Positions 13,601 through 27,000 of a DNA stretch of 64,000 nt are shown here, one piece after another (the stretch's first letter is position 1; each line of letters begins with the position of its first letter). A program made the translations under genes and the position numbers. Source of the stretch: Linepithema humile. Taxonomy: Eukaryota > Arthropoda > Insecta > Hymenoptera > Formicidae. Below the pieces are notes generated by a model that saw only the letters and a list, made by a program, of their open reading frames with translations, ran no database searches and was not told the DNA's origin. The DNA lies in NCBI RefSeq assembly GCF_040581485.1, contig NC_090131.1:16201501-16265500 (forward strand). Direction: 5' to 3'.

Positions 13601-16600
13601 AATAAACGAATCTAGAGAAATGTTGCTCATCGCGTAAGATAATGCGCGATCGTAATTCAGCCACGCATCTTCATGATTCATAACTTAATACTTAGTTCTT
13701 CAAGTTCTCAGCCAAGGCGATATTTATCTTCATACAGTTTTAATATCGCCCGCAAAAACCGCCGCTCACTGTTCACCGCTTTCTCTCATAAGCGCGAGAA
13801 TCTCCACGTCTTCTATTTCAACGATGATACTTCTACAGGATAAAGTTTTTTCTTGAAATTGTCGTTCATGTTTGAACTTTCCTCGATGTCGCGTATAATA
13901 TAAATAATGTGTCTCAAGACAAAATTCATTTAAATAAAATAGTAACTGCGTTTTGTTAATCATTTTTAATCGTAAATATTATTATTGAATATTATTATTG
14001 CAACGAAAGAATAACACAATTCTGTACAAACTTGATTTTGCATAATTTCTGTTTTACATTGTTACATTATTCTTTTCTCTCCAATAATGTTGTTTAAAAA
14101 ATAAATACATACACAAAAAGTAGATACACAATATGTAAATACACAAGCGTCGTGCGGAAAGTCTATTTATAATGCAGAATTATGCATATGTAAAATATAG
14201 AAAATTTCCAATCTAAAGTTTGAAGTAACATCATTTGAAAATACATAATTTTTCCATAGTATTTTGTACAAATTAAAAAAATGGTTTTGGAAAGGTTTAT
14301 GGAACATTTTTCCACCGAGCATTCGTTTCTCGTAATAATTTAAATTTATATAACGGTTTTTGTCTTCTGAAAGTTGAAAATAAATTGGGACGCAGACAAT
14401 CGTGCATTTTCAGCGGTGCCAACGACATCGTACGATAGAAAAATATGCTCGTGTATTATTTAGGGTCGCGACGCACGGCGTCTCCCGAGACTCCACGGCA
14501 AGGCGGGAACCGACGTCACAGGTTTCCATCTATCCATCTGCATATGCTTTGAAACGTGGAATGCACGAAGAAGGTGGTACTCTACACGGATCTGATCTAT
14601 ACGCTTTCCTATCTCGAAATCGGGTAAACGTGAAAATCGGTACGCGATGAAAAATATCTCGAATGCCGACGAATATTCTACAAATAACGCATACGAATAC
14701 GACAGTTTCTTTTATGGAACGGTGACATTTGTTTGGACTATCGAAAGAATATGTAAGATTAAAGTCTAAGGTTTCTAAATATAAAATAAATCTTTCGCTT
14801 AAAATAATTTTTGTTATATCAGTATCATCGAATACTTTTTTTTTTTAATCCAATGGATTGGTCACTAAGTAACTACATAATTTTCTATCGTACTTTTAAA
14901 ATGTATTAATAGGCTGAATGTGTTAAGCTTTTAATTGAATTGATTTATTATTTTTGTAGCTAATATCATTCTGAATGAAAGCTATCACAATTGCTTTGTG
15001 TATTATATAAAAGACTTTGTGAAAAATGACTTTTTCATCTTATATATTGTGGAATAAAAGCGAAATGTAATAAGGATTTGGTATCTAGGACTAATAGGAT
15101 TGGGAGACCAATCAAAGTCTTGCCGGAAGTGAGAATGCCAAGCGGTTAACCCCGCGTAATAGAGGTCAGTTCCTTCGGGGCTAAACTTGGACTTTGGAAA
15201 CTGGTCTACCCTCTCAGAAGACTTCGCATCAGCTTCAGATCGTTTTGCTATAGATTGTCACTTTGATTCGATTTAAAATGTAACAAAGTTATTTGAAAAA
15301 AAATATTATACACGTGTCATGTGTTACGACAAAATTTCTCGATTCTCGATTTTTCTGTTCTGTGAAAAAAAATATCTCAGTTAAAAAATTTACAATAGAA
15401 TATTTTATACGCTAGATAACAATATTTAAATGCAATAAATTAAGTATGTAATTTACTTTTAAAATGATAAACACGTTTTACAAGGGTTTACAAGGCTGGT
15501 TTTGCAGCAATATTTCACGAATACTGCTTTTATTTCGAGGAAAGCTCGGACGATCTGCATAAGCGTTCCTATTCGGATGGCTCGATCAGAAAAAAATGCA
15601 ATGACACGGTCCTCCTCAGCGGAGTTGAACGTGCTAAAAGGCTTTAATGATTTACGGAAAGTGTGATCGAACGAACGCGATCTCCAGCGCGGAACCACCG
15701 AGCGCGGGCTGTCCCGCGGGACGCTGAATTTCGGAGGAAAACCGAAAGGCGCGGTAGGTCGAGTTAGCGCTATAGCTGGTGTACGGTTGTAGCACGGTCT
15801 AACCGACCTTTTCACTTCCTTCCTCTCGCCCTTCCGCAGGCGCAGTCACTGCTGCCAACTCTATTTATCAAATGTACGTTTAATTTTTTCGTGGGCACAA
15901 TCATACATCATCCTCGAGGCGTGATCCGGTTAGGATCGGAGGGTCGAGCTCGCTTCCACAGACGTGGCAAGATTACCAACCGAGAAATTCACCGGAAAAT
16001 AGCGTTCCGTCCTCCCCCTCGCGCGAATAACCGTGTTCTCGGTTGCAGCCCGGAATTGCCACTGATAGATCGACCAAGGCGGTCGCTCCACGAAACTGTG
16101 CTGCCGAGGTCGGTACGTATAACATCGTGCAGTTTTAAATCGAGCGAAAGGATAGCTCGGAGTACTCTTGAAATATAAGTGAAGCTCGACGCCAAGATCG
16201 ACGCGAGAGATGCCATTTCGAAAGGAACTTTTCGGAAAGAAAGTCGTTTCTGTCTAGTTTGACGCCTTGTGTCACGATATCAATACCTCTCGATCGAGTC
16301 CGACTGCTGTTTTCAAATGACTCCCGGACAAGGAATACGCAAAGTTATTTATTACACACGTTAAAGAGGCAGTAAATATTCCAAGCATTAGATTTGGTAT
16401 TAATTGTACCTATTTCTGTTTATGTTTTTGTGGCATTTTTTCATGAAATAATTTAGTCTCCTTTCTACTAAGATTTTGCAAAGTTATTTTTACACGAAAC
16501 CCTTAAAATATCCAACAAATAACATACTCGTAATATAAATAAATTCTGGAAAATATATATGCTACACTTTATCTATCAACTTTTTACAAGGAAACTTATA

Positions 16601-17603
16601 AGTTCATAAATATGTTAACAACATGTATGTCTGCAGATAGCTTGAACATGTAAGTATCTCGATAAGGAGAGATTCTTTAGGATCTTTGAATTCTTGAGTT
16701 CTTCGACATGGCCGTATGCCACCTTCTGTATATAAGATCATGTCAGAAACGAAAAGGAAGGTTGCGGCTGGCAGAAGCCACGGTAGCTGCGGCTCAGCCC
16801 CGAGAAATTATGGCTCTTGTCACGGCTGTTCATTTGTAGATGGAGTTTTTGCTCCCCGAGGAGGCTGCCCCAATCACGAGCCGCGGAAATTGCACCCCCT
16901 CCCCATCCCCTTCCCTTACTACTTCGCCTACCCACCCTCTCACGAAGCCCCGAGAACCACCCCTTCCCTCCTCTTCGTCTTCCACCCTCTACCTTCGCCA
17001 CCAACTTCCCCCATCCCCATACTCACCCTACATTCCCGCCGACGCCTTACACCCCTGATATCGTCGCGGATCTATTGATGCCTCGCGCGGTCGTCTCGAG
17101 ATGATTTATCGAAAATTGGAAAGCTGACAATTGTCGATCGTCACCTCTTCTTCCACACAGCAATCGTCTTGCGGCTGTATTCTACTGCACGGCAAGCTTT
17201 GACCCTCGCTATTATAACTGGTTTTGTACAATATATATGCGGTACACATATTAAATAAGTGTAAAATGTATAAAAAATTATAAACAAACAAAAAACTAAA
17301 CTAGCTAATAAGAGATTAATCCCGTGAATATGAATACAACAATACAATGAAATATATTAATGACATTAATATGTTAAAAATACTCGGAAGAGGGAGTGTC
17401 ATTTTCTTCTAAAAATACGCGAGGTAATATCGTTCTATCAAAACCGAGTAGCATTCTCGTAATTAAAGTAGAAGTATACAGGAGTAAAAGTGAGGACGCA
17501 GAAACACGTCCCAAGAAGAAGACAACGAGCGGGATCCATCACGATGCAGTAACGAAGGCATCAGCTGATGACACATTTTAATATCTTAAAACAGGAAGAT
17601 ACT
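7632..17603. other. intergenic mosaic, no gene recognised
   Basis: CpG-rich blocks at about 10700-11530, 12050-12480, 12830-13330, 15620-16220 and 16720-17100 sit among AT-rich stretches at 11570-12040, 13830-14400 and 16330-16680. The frame 7743-8330 is open for 195 codons, but begins at TTG and contains no ATG. Apart from the foldable island near 15.1 kb I see nothing definable. Confidence 0.6.
15098..15224 (+). other. compact foldable island, possible structured RNA
   Basis: In strongly AT-rich surroundings this stretch has balanced composition and several nested complementary segments. GATTGG-GAGA-CCAATC (15098-15113) is a perfect stem with a GNRA-type loop. TTAACCCCG (15146-15154) pairs with CGGGGCTAA (15176-15184) with one mismatch. 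AAGTCTT (15115-15121) pairs with AAGACTT (15218-15224), closing the whole. I do not recognise it as a tRNA, snRNA or other known RNA. Strand and transcription are unknown; + is given only because the GAGA loop reads on that strand. Confidence 0.3.
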
Positions 17604-17623
17604 CTTTCTCTCTCTCTCTCTCT
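17604..17623. repeat. (TC)n microsatellite, short
   Basis: A 20-bp CT-rich run at the boundary between an AT-rich and a GC-rich stretch. Confidence 0.8.
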
Positions 17624-20600
17624 GCTTATTTCTCCTCGTCATACCTCGCCTCTCTGTCAGCACGGAGCAACAAAAGACCACGTCATGCATTATCCTTCTG
17701 GTTTTCCAGCTTTCGTTGAGACGCGGGAGAGGAAAAAAGAGAAGAGAAGGAGGGAAAGGTAGCGAGGCCTTATACTGGGCGGGCGAGGAGCGGAAAGCGG
17801 GCGACAAGCGAAGTCCCCAGGTGGCTGCAGAGTGCGATGATTAAGCTCGCATTTTAATCAAAGACGCGGAGTGAAAAGTTCTGTAGTATGGAGATGATAG
17901 GATTTTCCCGTTTGATAAATCAAATCGGTATTTCGCGCCGCGCTGTAATAATACAATTTTTTTTGTCCGCGGCCGGCGCCCCGCCCGCCTCTTTTCGTTG
18001 ATTTCATATCGAAATTCCTCGCCGGCGACGTCTCCCGCGTGATTCTATATGGCAGCCATCTGATTTCTTCCAATGCCGCTTACTCGAGAGATTTTTTTCA
18101 CCTCACCGGAGTTGAACTCTCCGCCGAATTTATACGGCAAAGAATTTTATCACTTTTCTGCGAATGTTCATGTAAGCGCAAATGGTTTTGCTGTAAGATT
18201 TTTGTAAGAAATTTCCGTCGTGCACACTGTACTTTGCTTTGTTGCATAATTGAAACGCCGTTGCGTTTCTCGCGTCCACGGACAGCGTGACAACAGTGCG
18301 ACGGTACTGGACGGATACGAGGACGAATTTCATGGACTAAATTATTATAACGGGCGAGGTGCGAGCAGTCGCGAGCTTTACGACTCCCAACATTCTCGTA
18401 TAGCTCCCTTAGCTAGTCGGCTACTTGGTCTGAGCTTTCCACCTCCCCCCTTTGCCCCCCGCGTGCGAGCTGCGCCGGCATAAGACACGTCGCCATCATC
18501 CATACATTATGTACGGACTAATGCTGTTTTTATTCAACGATCTCCGCGCCGTATACACGTCAGTAGGCCCCATCTACGAGACACTAAACCCTCGGGCATC
18601 GTTCTTTACGGCGATATAATTTAATTTTTCAGATTTAAGGACCGCCTTTTCTCTCGCGTCCTTGTCTTTGCGCGATCCCCCGGGCGAGGAATTTCGCCGA
18701 AGAAGCTCCGAGACGCGCGACTTTATGGATTCTGGATTGGTGCGAAATGGTGTGCGCGAGGAAAGATGTGTGGAAAGGACGCATGCACTTTGTTGCTTCG
18801 TCACAATGAACATTAAACTTACATGCGACATCGAACGAGTATGATATCGCTTTAAACAATTCCTCGCACCAGTCGAACGCGTTAAATGCGATTTGAATTA
18901 CGTGTAATTCAATTCGATAACTATACGCACGCTGAAATATTAATAGTTTAACATATTCTGCCGCGCGACATTTATAGCGCAGATCCCTGAACGCCTGACG
19001 AGGTGCGTCGTGCAAATTTCAAAATCGCGCTCGCGACGATTCTGCATTTTCGATACGCCCGATGCACTTGCATCAGCGTTTCTTTGAACACGCGACAGCC
19101 GATTCCTGAATGCGCGTCGCCGGGGCCGGGGGTCGAATTTGAGAGTACAAGTGACAACCGTGCACTCAACCGACAGACGCGCGTTAAGAACGTAGCGGAT
19201 AGGTGAGAGATCCGTGGAGGGAGGCCTTCGTGATGCGAAGGAGCAAAAAACGGGGAGGATGGAGAAAGATGTTGCGTTCTCAAAGGGGACATACCGTGGA
19301 TGATATTTTATTCTTGGCCCTCAAGCCCTACCGCTGCCTCGACATCTTCCGAGGTCTCCTCAGTCCCGTTGATACCGTTCTCGCCGCACCGCCGTAAGTA
19401 GCGCCAGCAAACGGGGCTCGAGGTCTGGTCTGATGGATTTCACGACTCCATGGGGTCCCCTCAATCCACACTCGCCCTCACCCCTGACCTCGCGCGCCTC
19501 GTTTCAACCTCCACGCGCTTTTCCACACACGTTTTCACGTTTCCACGTACCAGCTCACGTTCGCCGCGTAAGTGCCGTGCGTTTCTCTTCGCCTTCCACC
19601 ATCGGCACCGACCGCCAAATTTTCGTCGCTTCTCCACCGTGCGCGGCACGGACCACGGACCACGCTAAGATGTATCGCGCTCTGACGAGCGCCAATGAGC
19701 GAAGAAACGACTCCGGTTCCCCGCAAGACAAATTCCCGAAGAAAATGGTTTTCGATATACTGTTGCGCAATGTGATGTATAAGAACTGTGCGCAAGCATA
19801 CAGCTCAATAAAAGGTACAAGGTATATGATTATATCATAATTGTACAGAAGTGAAGAATAAAAAATAATTTTGCTTACTTTGGAAGAGCAAATAATTAAA
19901 ACTTTGTCTTGTATATGTTAGTTCTAAATTTAAAAAAATTGGAAATGTATATATGCACTAAATATACATTTACTACGTGCAATCGATATGTTTAAATGCA
20001 GGCGTGTTAAATCAACAATAGTATCACGAAACGGATTTTCGAAATAGACGTGTGATTACCGAAATAGCGCCGTGGAGCGGTCAATAAAGCTGTGATATCG
20101 CCATCTCCTCAGACGATCTTTCTCACTTCCTGCCGTTACGACGCCACGGCGCGGTGAAAGGAAGGAGTGTCGCCCGACGCAGGACATGACGGAAGGCGGT
20201 GCTATGGGAAATTCAAGGGAGGTGTAAAACCTTCCTTGGTGACAAATCCATCGGTCGTATTCCGTGGAATTTTCAATTATCGCCTAAATAAAATATCGGC
20301 CGTGGAAGGCGGCGGAGACGTGCAGCGGGGTGGTATGATATGACGTAAAACCGCCCTTACGGCGCCTCTAACTGAATTGTACATGTCTCGACGGAACCCT
20401 TATACGATCGCATCTTGGCGGAGAAAAAAAAAAGACGGCTCGTAAAATTACCGAGTAGCAGTAAACGCGGGAAGAAAGTACGGAATGACCGCGTTAAATT
20501 GCCACCGCGCCGTCGCTGGAAAACTTTGTCCTGAAATACTCTCCGAGCTTAAAAGATAAGCTTCGCGAAATCGGAAGAAAGTTTCGCGACGGACGGAGGT

Positions 20601-21950
20601 GCTCGTCGGAGGTGCAGCGTGGAAAATTACGCGTTATCCGTAGGCGCGCACGCATGTCGCCACGGCGCTTTCGACGGACCCGGTCAAGCAGACGACGACG
20701 TTAAAGTTTTTAATATTCCCCGTAAACAGGCGGCATCTACCTCTGGGACGAAGTTTGAATTAGCAGAGACATATTCATACGAGGAGTTTGCATCGAGGGT
20801 CGTTCCTCGGAGGGCACTCCGTCATCTCACTGCTTCTCGCTCACCTCGTCTCTCCTCCGCGCTGTCCCGTGGACGCCCTTGGGGAGAGGCTGGTCATTAA
20901 TTAAGTCTTTTTGCAGACTGACCCGCACAAGTGGCAACGAAAGCTTAAAAAGCCTCCGGACTTCTATCTCGCCCGCGCGACTATATCATCTTCCCTGCCG
21001 TCTGACACTTGACAATATTAAGAGAGGGAAAGGGGTGTGTGTTTATTCGCGCTTTTTCTTTTAATGGACCGCGTATGAACCCTCGCTCGATCTTTGCGCC
21101 CCTCGCGTCTTTCGCGTATTTCAAGTGTACCGTAAGCCACGACCGATGTCGCGCGCAATAATGAACGTCGTTGGAACAAGGTACGAATATGGAGACCTGC
21201 ATACTGCACGGTAATCTACATTCGCCGTCCGGCGTGGACATACAGGATCTGAAACTTTGAAGAGACCTGTAGATCTCTCTGTACAGGGTCGCGAGCGGGT
21301 TTCCTCGGCATGTTAGCAGCAAATTGTTAAGGGATAGGGAATACCGTGTATGCGAACATGACATCGGTGCCGTGCTGAAACACGTACGTAGCGTATTGCG
21401 CTCGTTCAAGTATGCAAATAAGGTCTGGACAAGCGTGAAAGACATGAAACGTAGGAGGCATCGAGCGCGCACGACGGTATATCAGATCAAAACGGAAACG
21501 CGGTGTCTCGAGGATCATTCTACATCAGTGCGATACAAATTTGGATACGGTATTTTTTTTTCTTAAACCGCCACGCGCGTATCGAGATACGCAACTGAAA
21601 TTTGTAACGTAGTGATTACAATAAAATGCGTATAAATCATGGAAAAGTTCGTGTGTTTTTATCGATATAGAACTTGCGATTCGGAGAACGCAGGGCTCCG
21701 GAGGAAGGGGACGGTTTTCGACCGCGAGATAGCCTTCACCCTCCTCTCACTATCGCCGCGGTCCAAACGAAACAAACAATATGTTAGCAACCCCCGACGA
21801 TATTTCGAATTTGAATTTAAATAACTTGGCAGGATCGGCTCTGGGACTTTGGGACCACGCACGAGCGTTCCTTCTCTCGTTTCCCCGTTCTCTCTTTCTG
21901 TCTGTCGCATTCTACCGTTCTTCCGTGTCACCCTCTTTTTCTCGCGGCGG
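17624..21950. other. mostly CpG-rich intergenic DNA, no gene recognised
   Basis: The stretch is CpG-rich nearly throughout (17750-18500, 18960-19750, 20030-20920, 21030-21520), with a short AT-rich gap at 19850-20000. Composition resembles the kn promoter and intron blocks, so regulatory sequence or an untranslated exon is possible. No protein family recognised. Confidence 0.55.

Positions 21951-22040
<90 letters not shown>
21951..22040. repeat. (TC)n microsatellite, about 90 bp
   Basis: An almost uninterrupted CT/TC tract with a few extra T bases, embedded in a CpG-rich block. The opposite strand is (GA)n, the type of sequence bound by insect GAGA factor. Confidence 0.9.
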
Positions 22041-24000
22041 GTACGCGCCGCGATGGTTGACACTTGCACACGCGAACCCGCGTACGTGACTTATAAAGTC
22101 GTTACTTCTTGCCGCGGGGTGGGCGGGGACGGTGACCGTCTCTGTGTTAATTCTTAATTGATCTAATATTTATAATATCGTCCAGTCTCGGAGACCGCGC
22201 CAGATTTCCCCTGGTGGTCAGACCGGCGGCACCGTGGCTATATTGAAAAATATCGGGCCGAGCGAAATGTTTGCATTCCTTTGGTTTTTCACTCCCGCGC
22301 ACTTTTTCTCTCGGGCATTTTTTGCTCTCTGACCCAGGCACGGCTTGATTAAAGTTTACTCTGCGCGCGTCGACAAATACCTTGCGCCGCGTAATTTCGC
22401 TGCGCGTTGATAGGATGCTTTCTTCGGCAATGATTGAACTTGGAAGAATGCCGAAGATCAACACGGATCGTGCTGTTTTACATATTAAATAATAAAATAT
22501 ATCTTCTCACCTTTCCAGCGGAACAATCGCGCGGATACGATTTACGTCACGCATTGACACAGTTTTATTTTCGGCGTTCTTGCAAATGTTCGCTTTATCC
22601 CCGCGCCAAAAGCGACCGCACAAGCTGTCAAGATTTACCCGCGGGCAAGCGACGGCACGCTGCTCGTGCATTATTTCGTCGGTGAGATGGATCCGTCTTC
22701 GGGCAAATGGCATTTGGTAAGGACGGCCGGGTAAGTTGACGCCACGGCGAGCGGCGTCGAGTGACAACGTTAATATTAGAGAATCCGGTTATCGCGCGCT
22801 TAATATGCAAGGGTTAATATGAAGGCGCCCCCCAGGAGTCGTAAGGTGGTGGCACACGTATGCTGGCTACGTCCACGCAACCCTTTGCTCGCGAGTAACC
22901 CAGGGCTAACGCTCGCTGCATATTTCATATTTATATTAACCTGATTAAGACATGTTGCCCCGCGGCTTAATGCAGATATGTGGAGTTTGTTTCTGAACTG
23001 GCATTCATTTTAATGGAATTTGTAATTAAATGAGCTATGCCGCGCCTCTTTCTCGTCTCGCTCGCTCGCGTGCGCGCGCGGATCCGCACCCTTCGCCTCA
23101 ACTGGACGTCGTAATCCTTTCAATCTCCGCGCGTTTTGTGCCGCGCAACGTAGCGGGACGACACGATGCAATCCGTTGGCCAGCATCGCGAGCGACGCGA
23201 ATTGGGTCAACGTGCTTTCCAGAACCGCAATGCGCTCGAAGGGATTTCCGCGCGCTTTAAACACAGCAACGCGAGAAGCTCGAGCTCGATTATCTATATA
23301 TTTGTGTATCGCACGAAAAAATGTGTCAACGCAAAAGCTCTACGCTTTTGCGAACTGACAAGCGTACTTGTTTACTCCTTGAAAAAACCTGTAGCAAAAT
23401 AATTTTGCAAAATAGAAATGCAAAGCCGCAAGAAGACGATGCGCGCTCCAGCAACTTCCGCGCAACTCTCTTCACGAGCAACGATATTTAACGAGTGTCG
23501 TTGATAATGAATTCCGTTTGCTACGTGTACGTCAAGCGGTTCATGAATATTGCAAGCTAGAGCGCGCAGTATTATTCGGTTACGAGGCGTGATTAGCGTC
23601 TCCGTCAACTCGCATCAAACTTTCCCGATTAATCAACCTGGCCTGCCCCTACGGTGCCGCGTGCGCGCTCTCTCACGCTCTTGTTCTCTCCTTCTCGTCC
23701 GCGGCCAACCCCTTCGCGGTGGTGACGATGCCACGGTAATGTAAACTAATTAAACTGGAGGCCAGGCACTAATGTGTCCATTATGTCGTCCTGCCCTCGG
23801 CCCAGCTTCGCACCGGACCCTCAAATCCTCCTCCCATCCTTCCTGTTCCTTCGTTACCTCTCGCGGCTCATTCTGCGCCTCTGCTTTGACCACAATACGA
23901 CAGAAACGTTAGGCATGCTGTGCAGTAGTCAAGATTTAATGCTTTTCTATACGTAACTTGAATAAACATCTTTTAGGACCATTAGAGCTGTGTATAGCAA
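22041..24000. other. CpG-rich intergenic DNA, no gene recognised
   Basis: Continues the CpG-rich block beyond the TC tract to about 23900, then changes abruptly to AT-rich DNA. No coding exon with plausible protein content was found on either strand. Confidence 0.55.
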
Positions 24001-27000
24001 ACAGCGAATTCCTTAATTTGTACACACATATACACTAGAAGATTAAAATATTTTCGTATTTTTCTTGCCAAGTTAGCTTTCAAAAATTTTATACGGTGCA
24101 CTTGTAATAAATATCAATCAATAGAGATATAAAAGATAGTGATTAACTATTGTCAAAATAAGTGAGCGTATCGGGCGTAAATTTTTTTTCTCTTCCAGAA
24201 AGCCTTTAACAGTACGACTCGCGAACCATCAACGAGGGGCGCAACTATCAATTATTAACACTTCCATCTGTTGGTACATCTTGCTAGAACCCTGTCGACT
24301 CGTAGAAAGCTGTACAATGCGCTGCTACATTATATTACATATACGACGGACCGTATGGCATATCTACTTCCATTGTCTAAGAGAAATGTAAATATAAATA
24401 TTTAAAGAATCATATAGCACACGTTAATCACAAAAATATATTAATAAAAGTATACATTTGGCAAATTCAAATTTAAAATTAATTTGTTGAAATAATTTAT
24501 CTCTTCCTGATTTTGGAGAAATTTATTTTTTCTATTTTTAAAACTCTCTCTATAATTCTTTTCCAAAATATTAATATTGTACGTTTGTTTTATAAAAGAA
24601 ACTGTTTGAGATTAGTTGCGAGCAAAAAATGAGTACTCAACGCGGACAACATTTATTTTTAGCGTTATTTCTTCCAATTCATAAGATAAATTAACCTCTG
24701 CGGAATCATCCCTTTGCATCGCCATTTAGAAGTGTTTTATACTGCAAAAGCTGCACCATGGTGTTTTAATCAAGTGCCATAGCATATTGCGCCCTAAGCT
24801 AAACGCGACTCGGTAACATCCCCTCCACGGGCGGTCCTCTTACAAATTGCTAGCTATCGTACCCCCTGTAGCTATGTCAACGATACGTCATGTCTCTGTG
24901 AGTGTCTGACTGGCGAATTCGACATTAGCAGGCATTGTCCTGCCATACCTGCTGAATCTCATACGTTACACTTGATGCTCACGTCTGCTCGTCTAGAATA
25001 ACAATCATCGATTTGTCCGAAAAAAATATATCACAGATAATCTTTAAGAGCAAACTCTTCAAACTTTTATCATAGATGAAATAAAAGAATCACTGATTAT
25101 ATATTTAGTTTCCAATTCATCGCGTCTTATGTAGTATTTAAATCCTAGGTTCACAGATTTATACGTACAAAACTGCAAGAAAATGATATTTTAATTTGTG
25201 AAGGCGCGCTTTGATAATTCTAGTTCATCAAATTTTGTCTATTTGCTCCGATTGTGCAAGAGGAAAAAACGGTGTATCGATGGTCATTACAGTTTTATGC
25301 GCCAACTGTCGCTGAACAGCAGGTTCTATTTATAGGCGTAAAACAATTTTCAGCATAGAAAATCACGCGTTATAGTTTCGTATTATAGCATAACAGCGCG
25401 CCATTCAGTAGGGTGCGTGGGGCCGTAGCATTCGTTACGGTAGTATTCATAAACCATCATAACTTTACTGGCGTGGGTTACAGCATGGACCTCGTTACCT
25501 ACTCCCTACCATCATGCAAAGCGCACTAACCTTTCGTTGCAAATGGGTGATTAGAATTCACTGAATTTTCGCAAGTGGTCAACCATGATTCATAATATTT
25601 CTTTATAAAATAATAAATATCTGTAAAATACTCCATAAAAAATAAGCAACACTTTTCAAACACTCGCAAAATTGAACAACTTTCATACCGCTGAAATTTG
25701 CCAATTGGTTTTAAAGTTGCGGATTAACTCGACACTTGATATAAATTTTTCAAGAAAAATTCTTTTATCAAGCTACAGAGTGTAAAAAGTATGTATTTTT
25801 TTATCGGGCTTACAAATGTTAAGATAAAAAGTTTTTAGAAAACGGCCTAAAGCACGTAAAGCTTCAAGCTTTAAAATGCCTTTTTTATTTTTTGTTTACG
25901 ATAATTTTTCGCCGAGTTAATGCAGTTTAAAAATTGGTTAATTATAAGCGCTTGAACGTCTCAACGCGGTAGAATAGTGCGATTGAACGGCTGATTGTAA
26001 GATTGCGCGCCATTAATACGCGCGATGCGTATGATGCGTACAATTACAATTTTGTATGTTCGAAAAGTGGTTCCTATTTTTTGTGGAGTAGTGTATGAAC
26101 TCTTATGTTAAATGAAAAAAAAACCTATAATTCTATGTTAATTTATCATACAAAAGATAAAATATTTAATTATATGTAACTAATAATACGGATAAAGAAT
26201 GTATTTTTATAAAAATTGTGAAAAATTAGAAATGTTTTCTTATGTCGGTTTATCAGATTTTTTCATATTAAATTTTAGTCGATAATTCAGTTGAGAAATT
26301 CTCTTTCATATGCATAACAAGATCAGAGTCTGAGGCGCCCGCGGAGACTACCGTATATTCAAAACAAGATATAATTGGATGTAAGCAATTAACTTTTTTA
26401 AAACGTTGATTTGCTTCACAGTTCATAAAGATTATTTAAAAATCTGCAGATTATTAAACTTTATCTCTTCTCTTTAGAAACCAATTTAATCATTTAATTA
26501 AATTATTTAAACAATTTCAAACAAAATAACAACAATAAATATTTAACCTATTTAATTATATTATTCTCTCTATTTAATTAAAAAAATAATTGATATTATC
26601 TTTGTGATTCATGCTATATATTATAGCAAAGTTCATAATTTATATACATTATTAATATATAATCACTCGGAAAATATTTGCCGAGTTTTATTATAAAATA
26701 GATGCATATATTGTAAATAAATATAGATACACGCGCAATATATTAAATGGGAAGTCGCTTCAGTTCACAACTTGTAATTTTAAAATTGCCACTCAGCAGT
26801 TACAGACTTCTTTTGCGGAACTTTAATTCGCTCCAGATCTCGACGAAGGTATACGCACGAAGCAGTATATAACTACGTCGACCGCTATCCCGCCTCTTGT
26901 ACACGTCCCGAACGATAGTTTGCCAGAGATACGGACGAGTCCTTCAGGGCTCGCAAACCCAACGGCCGGCCACGGCGCCCACGGGAGAAACCCCAGGAAC

